From Nitrosomonas ureae (GTDB taxonomy: Bacteria > Pseudomonadota > Gammaproteobacteria > Burkholderiales > Nitrosomonadaceae), in assembly GCF_900108305.1 (NCBI RefSeq), contig NZ_FNUX01000014.1, positions 1 through 64,000 on the forward strand: DNA of 64,000 bases. Reading direction: 5' to 3'. Position 1 is the first letter of the stretch. Every line of letters starts with the position of its first letter. The notes beneath the pieces were generated by a model. It had not been told where the DNA came from and searched no databases. It was given only the letters and a program-made list of their open reading frames with translations. The translations under genes and the position numbers were made by a program. Positions 1 through 8,552 of this stretch are shown one piece after another.

Positions 1-319
1 TTAATGCACCAGTACCATCAGGGTGCACTTTGATGCTGGTGCTATCCATCGAAACGGCTTCAATTTTGATGCGAATGATTTGTTGTTGCTGCAACCGCTC
101 AAAAACTTTTTGAAGCACGCCACTTTTTGCCCATCGATTCATTCGAGTGTAGATGGTGTGCCAATTGCCGAAGCGCTTGGGTAGTCCACTCCACTTGCAA
201 CCATGCTCGGTAACATACAGAATAGCATTGAGAATTTGTAGATTGGAATGACTGACATTGCCACGTTGGCGCGGCATACAGTGTTCGATCTGTTGATATT
301 GGCTTTCGGTGATTTACAT
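1..319 (-). pseudogene. IS5-family transposase N-terminal part, stop at codon 2
   Basis: Translation of the minus strand from 313 gives the N-terminal DUF4096-type region of IS5 transposases, with motifs EHGCKWSGLPKRFGNWHTIY and a run ending KVHPDGTGAL at the window edge. The natural ATG at 319-317 is followed at once by TAA at 316-314, where relatives usually have a lysine codon (AAA). As read, translation from this ATG would stop after one residue. It is therefore a probable dead copy, unless a downstream or non-standard start is used or the base is a sequence error. The frame is otherwise open to the edge. Confidence 0.7.
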
Positions 320-352
320 CACCGCATTATATCAAATAGTGTTAACAGGCCC
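1..352 (-). mobile_element. IS5-family insertion sequence, 5' end, cut by window edge
   Basis: The minus strand carries the start of an IS5-type element. Its probable outer end is near 341-352, reading GGCCTGTTAACA on the minus strand. A TATAAT box lies at 325-330 and the transposase frame follows. The rest of the element, including the other end, lies outside the window, so the inverted repeat cannot be paired. It sits directly against the tail of another IS5-type transposase, so two elements or element pieces are in tandem. Confidence 0.75.
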
Positions 353-364
353 TAGATAGTGTAG

Positions 365-562
365 TCACGAGATATCAGTTCGGAGGGCAATGCATCTGAT
401 TTGCACGGCGGCGAGGAAGGATGAGGTGTTTTTGGCGTATCTTGTGGCAGTGCCGCGCCAGCGTTTCAGATGGAGGAAGGTATTTTCAACGAGGCGACGC
501 AGTTTGTAGAGACATTTATCATAAGGTTTTTGCGTTATGATAGTCAATGTGACGTATTCTCC
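365..562 (-). pseudogene. IS5-family transposase C-terminal remnant
   Basis: About 65 codons on the minus strand match the end of IS5-family DDE transposases: LYKLRRLVENTFLHLKRWRG, followed by the usual tail with RYAKNT, FLAAVQIRCIAL and a stop at 367-365. The catalytic core and N-terminus are missing, and the frame is closed upstream by a TAG at 565-563. It is a relic of an older insertion. The neighbouring IS5 element at 1-352 begins about 12 bases beyond its stop codon. Confidence 0.75.
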
Positions 563-651
563 CTAATCAAGAAAAAGACGAACTCAAAGACAGTAACTTT
601 TTTTATTACAAGCGAATGATAGCATGCGTATGCTTTTTGTAGCAGGTCACA

Positions 652-2259
652 TCACCCCACCAAGAAATTACGCATCATCCCCATATCTTCATGCTCCAGA
701 TTATGGCAGTGATAAAGAAATAAACCGGTGTGATCATTGAATGGCTTGATGATTTCTACTTCTTCCCCTGGCAGTACCAGCACGGTGTCCTTCCAGCCGC
801 TATTGATGAATCCATCCTTAACGGTGTCATATGCGCTGCTTTGCGGATTGGCTTGAGTGCGTGATACGATTTGAAACTGCTGGCCGTGAATGTGAATCGG
901 GTGTGGCTGAGACATCATCATACTCATGCCACCTCGGCCACCGCGCATGCCGCCGCCCATTCTTCCCATACCCATACCGGATTCGTGAAATATCCTGATT
1001 TTCTGTAAGCTATTGACCGGGATTTTTTCTATTTCCTGATAGTTTTCCATCTCAAAAGTTCTACCATTCAACTGGAACGACATATGACGCATGCCGATTG
1101 CGATGGGTACGGTTTTATCCGGCTGAGTTACATTGGATGTCGTCCAGCGCCGCATTGGGATTAATCGATCCGGTAACTGAGGCGAATCGCCCGTGCGTTC
1201 GGCGATTTTGAAGGTCGCAATCGATAGTGCTTCATGCTGCCCTGCCTGCCCCATCATGCCCATTCTGCCTCGGCCGCCCATTCCCTCCATGTGTGATGCG
1301 GAGATGTGATACGGCAAACTTTGCAATGTTAAGTCAGAACCCACTTTGCGGTCGCTGAAATCGATCCATAATTCAACCCGCTCGGCGGGTGCAAGCATAA
1401 TGTAAGGGAATGTTTCAGGTGTTGGCAGTAGTCCGCCGTCGGTGCCGATTGCTGTCAGCGGTGTACCGTCATTCCATCCCAATTTATAAATTCTGGCGTT
1501 CGATGCATTTAAAATTCTCAACCGATAAGCTCTGGTCTTGACCGGAATCACATTGTTTTTCTGACCATTGATCAAAATAGTATCGCCCAAAAAGCCTTGC
1601 ATGCGTTGATGCATGCCCAGCATATAACGCAATTGATTGCCCTGCGTAAAGCTGCGATCCTGAATGATCAGCGGCAAATCATATTCTCTGCTGGGCAATT
1701 CCAGTCTTCGTTCCGCTTCATCGGTTACGGTAATCAACCCGGCCAGGCCTTGGTAAACCTGCGTGCCGGTCAATTCGTGGGTATGGGGATGGTACCAGTT
1801 GGTGCCCGCTGGATTATCTACCTCGAACTCATAAACATACTGTTCACCCTGATCGATGGCGTACATCGGATGACCATCCATCACCTGCGGCACATGCATG
1901 CCATGCCAATGGGTGATGCAAGGCTCCGGTAATTGGTTGCGAAAATATATCCGGACTTTCTGGCCACGTTCGAAATTCAGGATTGGACCCAAATAACCCG
2001 GTAATTCCTTCAGCGCGGTTTGCGGACCGTTGAGCACTGTTCCGCTGTATGTCAAAACATGCGTATGGGCGCCGGGAAGAATCGGCATATCAGCCGCTTG
2101 TGCTGTGAGTGTAATTTCAACATCGGCCTTAAAGGCACTATTGGCGGTTTTTCTCACCGAGCGGATTTCAGCCAGCGAGAAGCCGGGCATTGCGGCGGTT
2201 ATTGCGCCTAACGCGGCATATTGCAGAAATTGCCGTCTTTGATAACTTATGCTGGCCAT
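652..2259 (-). CDS. Tat-exported multicopper oxidase, CueO-like
   Basis: This periplasmic blue copper oxidase couples oxidation of a substrate, often Cu(I), to reduction of oxygen to water. The N-terminus has a twin-arginine signal (RRQFLQYAALGA). All four copper-binding segments are present: HWHG near residue 115, HPHTHE near 155, HPIHIHG near 452 and HCHNLEHEDMGM near 517, giving the type 1, 2 and 3 sites. Two methionine/glycine-rich stretches, near residues 320-340 and just before the third motif, resemble the Cu(I)-binding insert of CueO, so copper detoxification is the best guess. The start chosen is the ATG at 2259, which has an AGGAGAG ribosome site 5 bases upstream; another ATG lies 7 codons earlier. 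No copper regulator or CopA neighbour is seen. A laccase-like role on other substrates is possible. Confidence 0.9.
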   Translation of the reverse strand: MASISYQRRQFLQYAALGAITAAMPGFSLAEIRSVRKTANSAFKADVEITLTAQAADMPILPGAHTHVLTYSGTVLNGPQTALKELPGYLGPILNFERGQKVRIYFRNQLPEPCITHWHGMHVPQVMDGHPMYAIDQGEQYVYEFEVDNPAGTNWYHPHTHELTGTQVYQGLAGLITVTDEAERRLELPSREYDLPLIIQDRSFTQGNQLRYMLGMHQRMQGFLGDTILINGQKNNVIPVKTRAYRLRILNASNARIYKLGWNDGTPLTAIGTDGGLLPTPETFPYIMLAPAERVELWIDFSDRKVGSDLTLQSLPYHISASHMEGMGGRGRMGMMGQAGQHEALSIATFKIAERTGDSPQLPDRLIPMRRWTTSNVTQPDKTVPIAIGMRHMSFQLNGRTFEMENYQEIEKIPVNSLQKIRIFHESGMGMGRMGGGMRGGRGGMSMMMSQPHPIHIHGQQFQIVSRTQANPQSSAYDTVKDGFINSGWKDTVLVLPGEEVEIIKPFNDHTGLFLYHCHNLEHEDMGMMRNFLVG

Positions 2260-2551
2260 GAGAACTCTCCTATTAACCATTCAAACACACGCTTGATAAA
2301 TTTGACAGCCGATAACGAAATTAAACGTCAAACAACTTCTACGGCTGCTATTTCATAAACACAGGGAAATTCGGTTAACCAATTGATATAGTATTGATTC
2401 TTTTAATAAAATCTATATGAAGCTCACATGAAATCTCCCAAGCATGATTCTATTCCAAGGCAACCATAATTTCCAGCTATCCATCCGGTTGTTTTGTGCT
2501 TACCTATCATTCATTTTGTGAAACTTTGGGTTGCGATAAAATCAGCATCTC

Positions 2552-3475
2552 TTACCCCATGTTTTGTAAGCATGAATCCCAATAAGGCGCTCCCTCGAAT
2601 CGCTGAATCAGAAAATCGACAAATGCCCGAACACGCTGGGAAAGATGACGGGTCTGTGGGTATATGGCATAGGCAGAGAGTTGTGAGGATTTGTACTGAG
2701 TCAGTAGCGGTATCAACGTACCGCGTTCGATTTCCTTATATACGATAAATGCCGGCATCAGTATAATGCCCGCTCCCTCGACAGCGGCATCGCGAAGAAA
2801 TTCGCCATTACTGGCTTTTAAATAGGGCACTATTTTTGTTCTGATCGGTTGACCTTCGGTATCGTACAAATTCCAGTTTTCAAAATTATTGATCAAGTTG
2901 TAAGCCAAACATCGGTGATGGATGAGTTCTTCCAGTGACTGGGGCTTCCCCATGCGTTCAAGATAAGACGGGCTTGCGCACATAATGGATTGAATAGGGG
3001 CGAGACGGCGGGCAATCAGACTGGAATCCGGCAGGCTGGCTATACGGATTGCCAGATCGAAGCCTTCGATCAATATATCAACTTGACGATCATTAAAATC
3101 CAGGTCAAATGTGATTTCAGGATGAGCCTGCAAAAATTCGCTGATGGCGGGTCCCAGATGCATCAGACCAAAACTCAGCGGCACAGCCACTTTCAAGTTG
3201 CCTTTTAAGGCACCGTGAAATTGCGAGGTGGCATGTTCTGCTTCGAGGACATCGGCAAGAATGCGTACAGATTGTTGATAAAAAGCGCGCCCGCTGTCGG
3301 TCAAATTCATCTGCCTCGTTGTGCGATGAAATAATTCTACGCCGAGATGCTCTTCGAGTTCTTTCAAACGCCGGCTAATCACCGACTTTGCCACATTCAT
3401 GCGATCCGCAGCGCCGCTGATACTGCCGATTTCAACGACGCGCACAAATGCATTCATATTTTCAAATCGATCCAT
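2552..3475 (-). CDS. LysR-family transcriptional regulator
   Basis: This 307-residue protein has the LysR layout. A winged helix-turn-helix covers residues 1-60 (FVRVVEIGSISGAADRMNVA, then a recognition helix with SVISRRLKELEEHLG). A periplasmic-binding-like effector domain fills about residues 90-295. It resembles the AaeR/DmlR branch, whose members often act on neighbouring oxidoreductase or pirin genes. It is divergent from the pirin-DoxX pair across a 125-base AT-rich gap with a dyad at 3502-3527, so it probably controls that operon and itself. The effector cannot be read from the sequence. Confidence 0.93.
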   Translation of the reverse strand: MDRFENMNAFVRVVEIGSISGAADRMNVAKSVISRRLKELEEHLGVELFHRTTRQMNLTDSGRAFYQQSVRILADVLEAEHATSQFHGALKGNLKVAVPLSFGLMHLGPAISEFLQAHPEITFDLDFNDRQVDILIEGFDLAIRIASLPDSSLIARRLAPIQSIMCASPSYLERMGKPQSLEELIHHRCLAYNLINNFENWNLYDTEGQPIRTKIVPYLKASNGEFLRDAAVEGAGIILMPAFIVYKEIERGTLIPLLTQYKSSQLSAYAIYPQTRHLSQRVRAFVDFLIQRFEGAPYWDSCLQNMG

Positions 3476-3501
3476 TTTAGTTTTATTGTTGCTTATATGA
3501 G

Positions 3502-3527
3502 AACAGTATATTTATATAATTGCTGTT
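3502..3527. promoter_or_regulatory. candidate LysR operator in divergent promoter
   Basis: AACAG at 3502-3506 and CTGTT at 3523-3527 form an inverted repeat with a 16-base AT-rich spacer, between the LysR gene and the pirin gene. Size and position suit a LysR-type site. The arms are short and AT-rich, so chance is possible. Confidence 0.3.
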
Positions 3528-3600
3528 TATTCTTATTATAGCAACCATGATAATGCTTTCTGAACGACAGCATAATAATTTTTACCGCAAAGGAGAAATA

Positions 3601-4455
3601 ATGAATTCTTCACGCATCATTCCTGCAGTGGCAGTTCCGGAGGGTGCCGGAGTTACTGTGTACCGGACGATCGGCACGCCGGTACTGCGCGATTATGATC
3701 CATTCCTGCTACTGGATCATATCAGCAGCGATAATCCGGATGATTATATTGCCGGGTTTCCGTCACATCCCCATCGGGGATTTATTACCTTTACATATAT
3801 CATCGATGGCCATATGGCGCATCAAGACAATATGGGTAACAGCGGTGATCTGGGGCCCGGTTCTGCACAATGGATGAAGGCTGCCAGCGGCGTTATCCAT
3901 TCTGAAATGCCGCAGCAGGAAAATGGCCTGTTGCGCGGATTTCAGCTGTGGATCAACCTGCCTGCAGCCAGCAAGATGGATCATCCCGAATATCAGGAAT
4001 ATTCTGCGGAAGCCTTTCCGGTCGTGGAGACTCCGGACTATACGTTGAAGGTTTTGATCGGCCGCTTTGCTGATACGCATGCGCCGATCATGGATAACAT
4101 TACGGATGTGACTTATTTCGACGTGCAAGTACAGCCTGGAAAGCATTTTCAACATCATTTGCCGATCGGAAATAATAGTTTGCTTTATGTATTTGAAGGG
4201 AGCGGGCAGCTCAATGAACAAATCGTGCCGTCGCACTCCCTTGTTATCGTGGACACTGATGATCATTCGATTGACTTTATTGCAGGAAAAAAAGGAGCGC
4301 GATTTATCGTTATCAGTGGCAAACCGATTCATGAACCGATTGCGCGTTATGGTCCGTTTGTGATGAATACCCGGGAGCAACTTGATCAGGCCATGCGGGA
4401 TTTTCAAACCAATGCTTTCGTGCGTGATCGTGCCTGGATCAAACACAATCGATGA
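3601..4455 (+). CDS. pirin family protein
   Basis: This is a bicupin of the pirin family, 284 residues. The N-terminal cupin keeps the metal ligands of human pirin in almost the same positions: His56 and His58 in HPHRGF, His100 and Glu102 in GVIHSE. The C-terminal half matches the Pirin_C domain. Some bacterial pirins are quercetin 2,3-dioxygenases and others have regulatory roles, so the activity here is unknown. Start: ATG 3601 is preceded by AAAGGAG at 3590, which favours it over the open frame that runs further upstream. It is followed after 30 bases by a DoxX gene, and the divergent LysR gene is the likely regulator. Confidence 0.9.
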   Translation: MNSSRIIPAVAVPEGAGVTVYRTIGTPVLRDYDPFLLLDHISSDNPDDYIAGFPSHPHRGFITFTYIIDGHMAHQDNMGNSGDLGPGSAQWMKAASGVIHSEMPQQENGLLRGFQLWINLPAASKMDHPEYQEYSAEAFPVVETPDYTLKVLIGRFADTHAPIMDNITDVTYFDVQVQPGKHFQHHLPIGNNSLLYVFEGSGQLNEQIVPSHSLVIVDTDDHSIDFIAGKKGARFIVISGKPIHEPIARYGPFVMNTREQLDQAMRDFQTNAFVRDRAWIKHNR

Positions 4456-4485
4456 TATTGTCAATTAATTCCTAAGGAGATACAA

Positions 4486-4866
4486 ATGAATAAAATCAGT
4501 CAATTGGTCGCACGGCTATTCCTGGGGCAGATCTTTTTAATTTCGGGACTTCAGAAAATCGGCGGATACGAAGGCACACAAGGGTATATGGAAGCGATGG
4601 GGGTGCCGGGTATGCTATTGCCATTGGTGATAGCGCTTGAAGTGGTGGGTGGTTTGGCCATTGTGGCAGGATGGCAAACCAAGCTGGCATCTATGGCATT
4701 GGCAGCATTTACTCTGGCGGCTGCGATGATTTTTCACAACAATTTTTCCGATCAAATTCAGATGATCATGTTTATGAAGAATATTGCGATCACTGGCGGA
4801 TTCATGCTATTGATAGCTTATGGTGCGGGTGCGTATAGCATCGATGGTTATCGTATCAAATCTTAG
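4486..4866 (+). CDS. DoxX family membrane protein
   Basis: A 126-residue inner-membrane protein with four predicted helices, carrying the DoxX signature near the start (ARLFLGQIFLISGLQKIGGY). DoxX proteins resemble a quinol oxidase subunit and are often found with pirins, thiol-stress and detoxification genes; their biochemical role is not settled. An AAGGAGA site precedes the ATG. It lies 30 bases after the pirin gene on the same strand and is probably cotranscribed with it. Confidence 0.9.
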   Translation: MNKISQLVARLFLGQIFLISGLQKIGGYEGTQGYMEAMGVPGMLLPLVIALEVVGGLAIVAGWQTKLASMALAAFTLAAAMIFHNNFSDQIQMIMFMKNIAITGGFMLLIAYGAGAYSIDGYRIKS

Positions 4867-4941
4867 ATGACGGACTTAAAGAATTACCTGGACGAGTAAT
4901 GACGGTTTTACTGCATTGATGGTTAATCAATGCAGTATTAC

Positions 4942-5253
4942 TTACTTAACGGTCATAGTGTTCTCGACGGCAGTAACACCGCTAATACTGCGTGCAATCT
5001 CGACCGCGCGATCGATGTCGGCCTGGCTGCTGACGGAACCGCTGAGATGGACCGCACCTTTTATAGTCTCTACGCTGATCTCAAAAGTCTTTAGGGATGG
5101 GTCATTAAAAATTTCCGCTTTGACTTTTGTAGTGATAACAGCATCATCAATATATTCTCCCGCTTCACTGGCGTGGACGGATTGAATGCTCAAGAAAGAA
5201 ACCAACAAAATTGATGAAATAAAAGCCAGGAATCGGCTGTTGAATTGCGTCAT
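4942..5253 (-). CDS. periplasmic BON-domain protein (OsmY-like)
   Basis: A 103-residue secreted protein. A hydrophobic signal segment occupies residues 8-28, ending at VHA-SEA. A single BON domain follows (residues about 32-103), with the typical pattern TTKVKAEIFNDPSL, then VHLSGSVSSQADIDRA and a closing VTAVENTMTVK. BON domains bind membrane surfaces and phospholipids and occur in osmotic-stress proteins such as OsmY and the C-terminus of DolP. No lipobox is seen, so it is probably free in the periplasm. It is the first of three small BON proteins in the window. It converges with the DoxX gene. Confidence 0.88.
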   Translation of the reverse strand: MTQFNSRFLAFISSILLVSFLSIQSVHASEAGEYIDDAVITTKVKAEIFNDPSLKTFEISVETIKGAVHLSGSVSSQADIDRAVEIARSISGVTAVENTMTVK

Positions 5254-5643
5254 GATAAATTCTCCTGAATAAATTAGCTCAGATAAATATCCTAAGTCGT
5301 TTTATATTTCAATTTCTTATGGATATTCAAGTGGACGATTTTGTAACCCTTGCGTAAGGCTTACTTAACAATCGCAGTTAAATTATTACAAGAATTAATT
5401 ACCGTGAATGTGCGCTAACACACTTATTGTCCCAGCATAGTTACTCCCCGAATTTAATAACCCCTTTTTTGTTTCAAAATTTTCCCCGTATTAATTTTTA
5501 GCTTGCAATTTCTCGCAATCTTGCTTTTTAGAGTTAGGGCGGGGTGGGCAGAACAAATTTTTTTGTACGGTGACGTACAGACGGAAACGATGATTAACCT
5601 GCACTATTACACTTCCTATTAACAATACCAAAGGATTAATATC
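5254..5643. other. intergenic region with divergent promoters and a dyad
   Basis: This 390-base gap lies between the start of the BON gene (minus) and the start of a secreted protein gene (plus). It holds no convincing reading frame. It contains the perfect dyad at 5564-5579 listed separately, just after an A/T run, and is otherwise AT-rich promoter DNA. Confidence 0.6.
5564..5582 (+). promoter_or_regulatory. inverted repeat TGTACG-GTGA-CGTACA plus GAC
   Basis: A perfect 6-base dyad with a 4-base centre (5564-5579), followed by GAC, ends about 61 bases before the start of the secreted protein gene. The half CGTACAGAC recurs at 54173-54181, upstream of the HiPIP gene, preceded in both places by T-G-T-x-x-G-x-T. 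It may be a shared regulator or sigma-factor site; this is inference from two copies. Confidence 0.35.
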
Positions 5644-5979
5644 ATGATTAGAGAGAAAAAAGCAGCCTTGATATTTATAATGAGCGCGATTTTTGTATTA
5701 GTTAGCACCAGTATATCCGCACAATCGCCTCAGCCACAAAACAATATCAATCGGGATTCAATGGGAAGCTCGCAATCCGATTCGCTCTCACGTGATCTTT
5801 CACGTGATGGTTCTCAAGGCAATCCTAATAACCCTGCAATTGTTAATCCCAATGACCCTACAGGAGTAAATTCGAATATGCCTGGGTCACCGGGAGCGCC
5901 CTCAAGCAATCCGTCGGGAATGAATTCAAATGTTCCCTCCGGCACCAGCCCTAGCAACTCTTCCGGATCAAATTATTAG
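5644..5979 (+). CDS. secreted Asn/Pro/Ser/Gly-rich protein, unknown function
   Basis: A 111-residue protein not recognised as a known family. Residues 1-26 form a clear signal peptide (hydrophobic IFIMSAIFVLVSTS, cut near ISA-QS). The mature part is low-complexity and probably disordered: about 85 residues rich in Asn, Pro, Ser and Gly, with loosely repeated NPNNPAIVNPNDP and PSGMNSNVPSG motifs and no cysteine. An AAAGGA site lies upstream of ATG 5644, and the gene ends at a strong hairpin terminator, which supports a real single-gene unit. Such proteins are seen as periplasmic or surface stress proteins, but no function is assigned. Confidence 0.75.
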   Translation: MIREKKAALIFIMSAIFVLVSTSISAQSPQPQNNINRDSMGSSQSDSLSRDLSRDGSQGNPNNPAIVNPNDPTGVNSNMPGSPGAPSSNPSGMNSNVPSGTSPSNSSGSNY

Positions 5980-6046
5980 ACCAAACTGTAATGAACTAAT
6001 TGAACTTGTGGTTGGTTGAAGAAATTAGTTTCTGCGGATGCAGTCT

Positions 6047-6064
6047 CCCGCCCCTTAGGGCGGG
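6047..6064 (+). terminator. rho-independent terminator
   Basis: CCCGCCC (6047-6053), loop CTTA, GGGCGGG (6058-6064), then TTCTTC. It lies 68 bases after the secreted protein gene. A second small hairpin, GTTCT-TCATG-AGAAC, follows directly. Confidence 0.75.
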
Positions 6065-6261
6065 TTCTTCATGAGAACAGGTGTTCTTAAGTGATGTGAG
6101 AAAAGTAATTTTTATGAGCTGTAAATAACTGGCGCGTGGTGTTTTTGAAGATAGCGCATCACTTCGAAGAATAAGCTAAACACGTGGTTAATTATTTAAA
6201 ATAAAAGGGATTTTTGTAATGCATACATTTGGGAGACGATGCGTATGATTGGGGATCTGAG

Positions 6262-7557
6262 ATGAAGCCACACTTTGCGGATTGGTTGGAGAGCTCTGCT
6301 GTATATTCGATATTCGAGCTGTTCAAACATACGCGGCAATATTCAGAAACGCTCATCAAAAATTTAAACGCAGAAGACTGCCAATTGCAATCCATGCCGG
6401 ATGCCAGCCCTGTGAAATGGAATCTGGCTCATACCAGCTGGTTTTTCGAGATATTTTTACTGGCACCGCATTTACCCGGATACAAGATTTTTAATGAACA
6501 TTTTCAGGTTTTATTCAACTCTTACTATAACGGTATAGGAGAGCAATTCACTCGCTCTTTGCGCGGTTTACTCGCGAGACCCAGCTTGCAGGAGATATTA
6601 AGTTATCGACATCATGTTGATAACTATATTGAAGACTTGTCTTCTCATTATGCTGAAATACCCCTTCATTTAAGTGAAATTTTGATGTTAGGTATTCATC
6701 ACGAAAAGCAGCATCAGGAATTATTATTAATGGATATTAAGCACGCATTTTCGCTAAATCCAATGAATCCAATTTATTCATCAGCACTGGAAAATGCACC
6801 TCACAATAGCACAGTCTCACCTTTGGAATGGATTGATTTTGAAACAGGCATTTTTGAGATGGGTGCCAAAGATACAGGATTCTCTTTTGATAATGAGAGA
6901 CCACGGCATGATCGGTTGATACAAAGTTTCAGATTAGCCTCCCGCTTGGTTACCAATAAGGAATATTTAGCATTTATAGAGGATCAAGGCTACGAGAATC
7001 CTCATTATTGGCTTTCTGATGGTTGGTTAAATGCTAAACAGAATGATCACAATGCGCCGCTTTATTGGACAAAAAAAGATGATGGCTGGTACGAATTTAC
7101 ACTGTCGGGTCCAGAACCGCTTGATTTGAATAAGCCGGTCTGTCACGTTAATTATTATGAGGCCAATGCTTTTGCTGCATGGGCACGCAAACGCTTACCT
7201 ACCGAAGTGGAATGGGAATATGCAAGTCAATCAGAAAATATTTTCGGGAATTCCGGCGAACCTGCGTATTTACACCCCCGGGCAGCTCAAGGCGATGGGC
7301 TTTTGCAAATGACAACAGAAGCTTGGCAATGGACAGGTAGTGCTTACATGCCTTATCAAGGTTTTAAACCGTTTACGGATGTGGCAGGCGAGTATAACGG
7401 TAAGTTTATGGTAAACCAAATAGTGCTGCGCGGTGGGTCATGCTTGACGCCATCGCAGCATTTAAGAAGTAGTTATCGGAATTTTTATTATCCCCACCAA
7501 TCCTGGATGATGAGTGGAATTCGTCTCGCAGAGGATGATTATGTCTGTCGTAATTGA
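6262..7557 (+). CDS. egtB: ergothioneine biosynthesis sulfoxide synthase EgtB
   Basis: EgtB is a non-haem iron enzyme that uses oxygen to join hercynine with gamma-glutamylcysteine or cysteine, forming the sulfoxide precursor of ergothioneine. The N-terminal DinB-like domain (about residues 15-155) has the three iron ligands: His57 in NLAHTSW, then His147 and His151 in HHEKQHQE (H-x3-H-x-E). The C-terminal FGE-sulfatase domain (about 185-430) ends with VLRGGSCLTP and SGIRLAED. Start: ATG 6262 gives the usual length; an in-frame TTG at 6229 is an alternative and no ribosome site clearly decides. The end overlaps egtD by 17 bases, so the two are translationally coupled. The product is cytoplasmic. 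Confidence 0.92.
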   Translation: MKPHFADWLESSAVYSIFELFKHTRQYSETLIKNLNAEDCQLQSMPDASPVKWNLAHTSWFFEIFLLAPHLPGYKIFNEHFQVLFNSYYNGIGEQFTRSLRGLLARPSLQEILSYRHHVDNYIEDLSSHYAEIPLHLSEILMLGIHHEKQHQELLLMDIKHAFSLNPMNPIYSSALENAPHNSTVSPLEWIDFETGIFEMGAKDTGFSFDNERPRHDRLIQSFRLASRLVTNKEYLAFIEDQGYENPHYWLSDGWLNAKQNDHNAPLYWTKKDDGWYEFTLSGPEPLDLNKPVCHVNYYEANAFAAWARKRLPTEVEWEYASQSENIFGNSGEPAYLHPRAAQGDGLLQMTTEAWQWTGSAYMPYQGFKPFTDVAGEYNGKFMVNQIVLRGGSCLTPSQHLRSSYRNFYYPHQSWMMSGIRLAEDDYVCRN

Positions 7558-8515
7558 AGAAACACTGACCCCTATCGCGGACCTCGATTTCTTGTCCGAT
7601 GTCTATCAGGGACTGGATAGCGCGCCCAAGACTTTACCCTGTAAATATTTTTATGATGAGCAAGGTTCTTGGTTGTTTGAAAAAATAACTCAATTAAAAG
7701 AGTATTATCTAACTCACGTTGAGTTGGATATCTTGGATCATCATATCGAAGAAATTGCGTCACAGCTCGGACCGCATGCAATTATCATCGAGCCTGGTTG
7801 CGGAGCCGGACATAAAGTACAAAAAATACTCCATGCCATTGAGCAGCCCAAGGCTTTTATTCCATTTGAAATATCCGGGGAAATGCTGAGCTATTCAGTG
7901 AACAGATTAAGTGGCCTATTTCCGCATCTGGACATTCAGCCTTTAGAAGGCGATTTCACCAATGAAGAGGTTGTAAAGCAAATAGTCAGTAAAACAAACC
8001 TGGAAAATTCATCCAATGTGGTGTTTTTCCCGGGATCGACCTTAGGTAATTTTTCCCGGTCTGAGGCGGCCGATATTTTAAGAAATTTTAAAAGATTGAG
8101 CGGGAGCAATGGAAAAATATTGCTGGGGATTGATCTGATTAAGGATCGGGATGTGCTTATTCGGGCATATGATGATGCGGAAGGTATTACTGCCGAATTC
8201 AATAAAAATATACTGACCAGAATCAACACCGAGCTTAATGGAAATTTCGATGTTCAGAACGGTTTTAAACACAAAGCTATTTTCAATGAAGATAACAGCT
8301 GCATAGAAATGCATCTGGTTTCTTGTAAACCGCAAAGTGTTACGATAGCAGGGAGAGGTTTCGACTTCGAATCAATGGAGACCATTCATACTGAAAGTTC
8401 TTATAAGTATTCAATCGAGTCAATAACTTCCATCACCGATGAAGCAGGACTAGTATTGGAAAAATACTGGTGCGATAACAGAGATAGGTTCGCGTTGTGT
8501 CTATTATCGGTTTAA
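7541..8515 (+). CDS. egtD: L-histidine N(alpha)-methyltransferase EgtD
   Basis: EgtD trimethylates histidine with S-adenosylmethionine to hercynine, the first step of ergothioneine synthesis. The 324-residue protein has the N-terminal family motif LPCKYFYDEQGSWLFEKIT and the SAM-binding loop EPGCGAGHK near residue 82, followed by FFPGSTLGNF. The start at ATG 7541 has GAGG 6 bases upstream and lies inside the end of egtB; an in-frame ATG 9 codons upstream is less likely. No EgtA, EgtC or EgtE homologue lies in the window, as is usual in bacteria whose EgtB accepts cysteine directly. A second EgtB homologue converges on its 3' end. Confidence 0.93.
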   Translation: MSVVIEETLTPIADLDFLSDVYQGLDSAPKTLPCKYFYDEQGSWLFEKITQLKEYYLTHVELDILDHHIEEIASQLGPHAIIIEPGCGAGHKVQKILHAIEQPKAFIPFEISGEMLSYSVNRLSGLFPHLDIQPLEGDFTNEEVVKQIVSKTNLENSSNVVFFPGSTLGNFSRSEAADILRNFKRLSGSNGKILLGIDLIKDRDVLIRAYDDAEGITAEFNKNILTRINTELNGNFDVQNGFKHKAIFNEDNSCIEMHLVSCKPQSVTIAGRGFDFESMETIHTESSYKYSIESITSITDEAGLVLEKYWCDNRDRFALCLLSV

Positions 8516-8552
8516 TCGTTCGAATACATCGAGATAAAAATTATTCTATTGA

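Noticed and set aside
615-645. small palindrome AGCAT-GCGT-ATGCT with T run after the multicopper oxidase gene
   Set aside because: The T run is on the plus strand, so it does not fit termination of the minus-strand gene, and the stem is only five pairs.
3763-4464. 233-codon open frame opposite the pirin gene
   Set aside because: It is the antisense of a well-supported pirin gene and has no own motifs or start signal.
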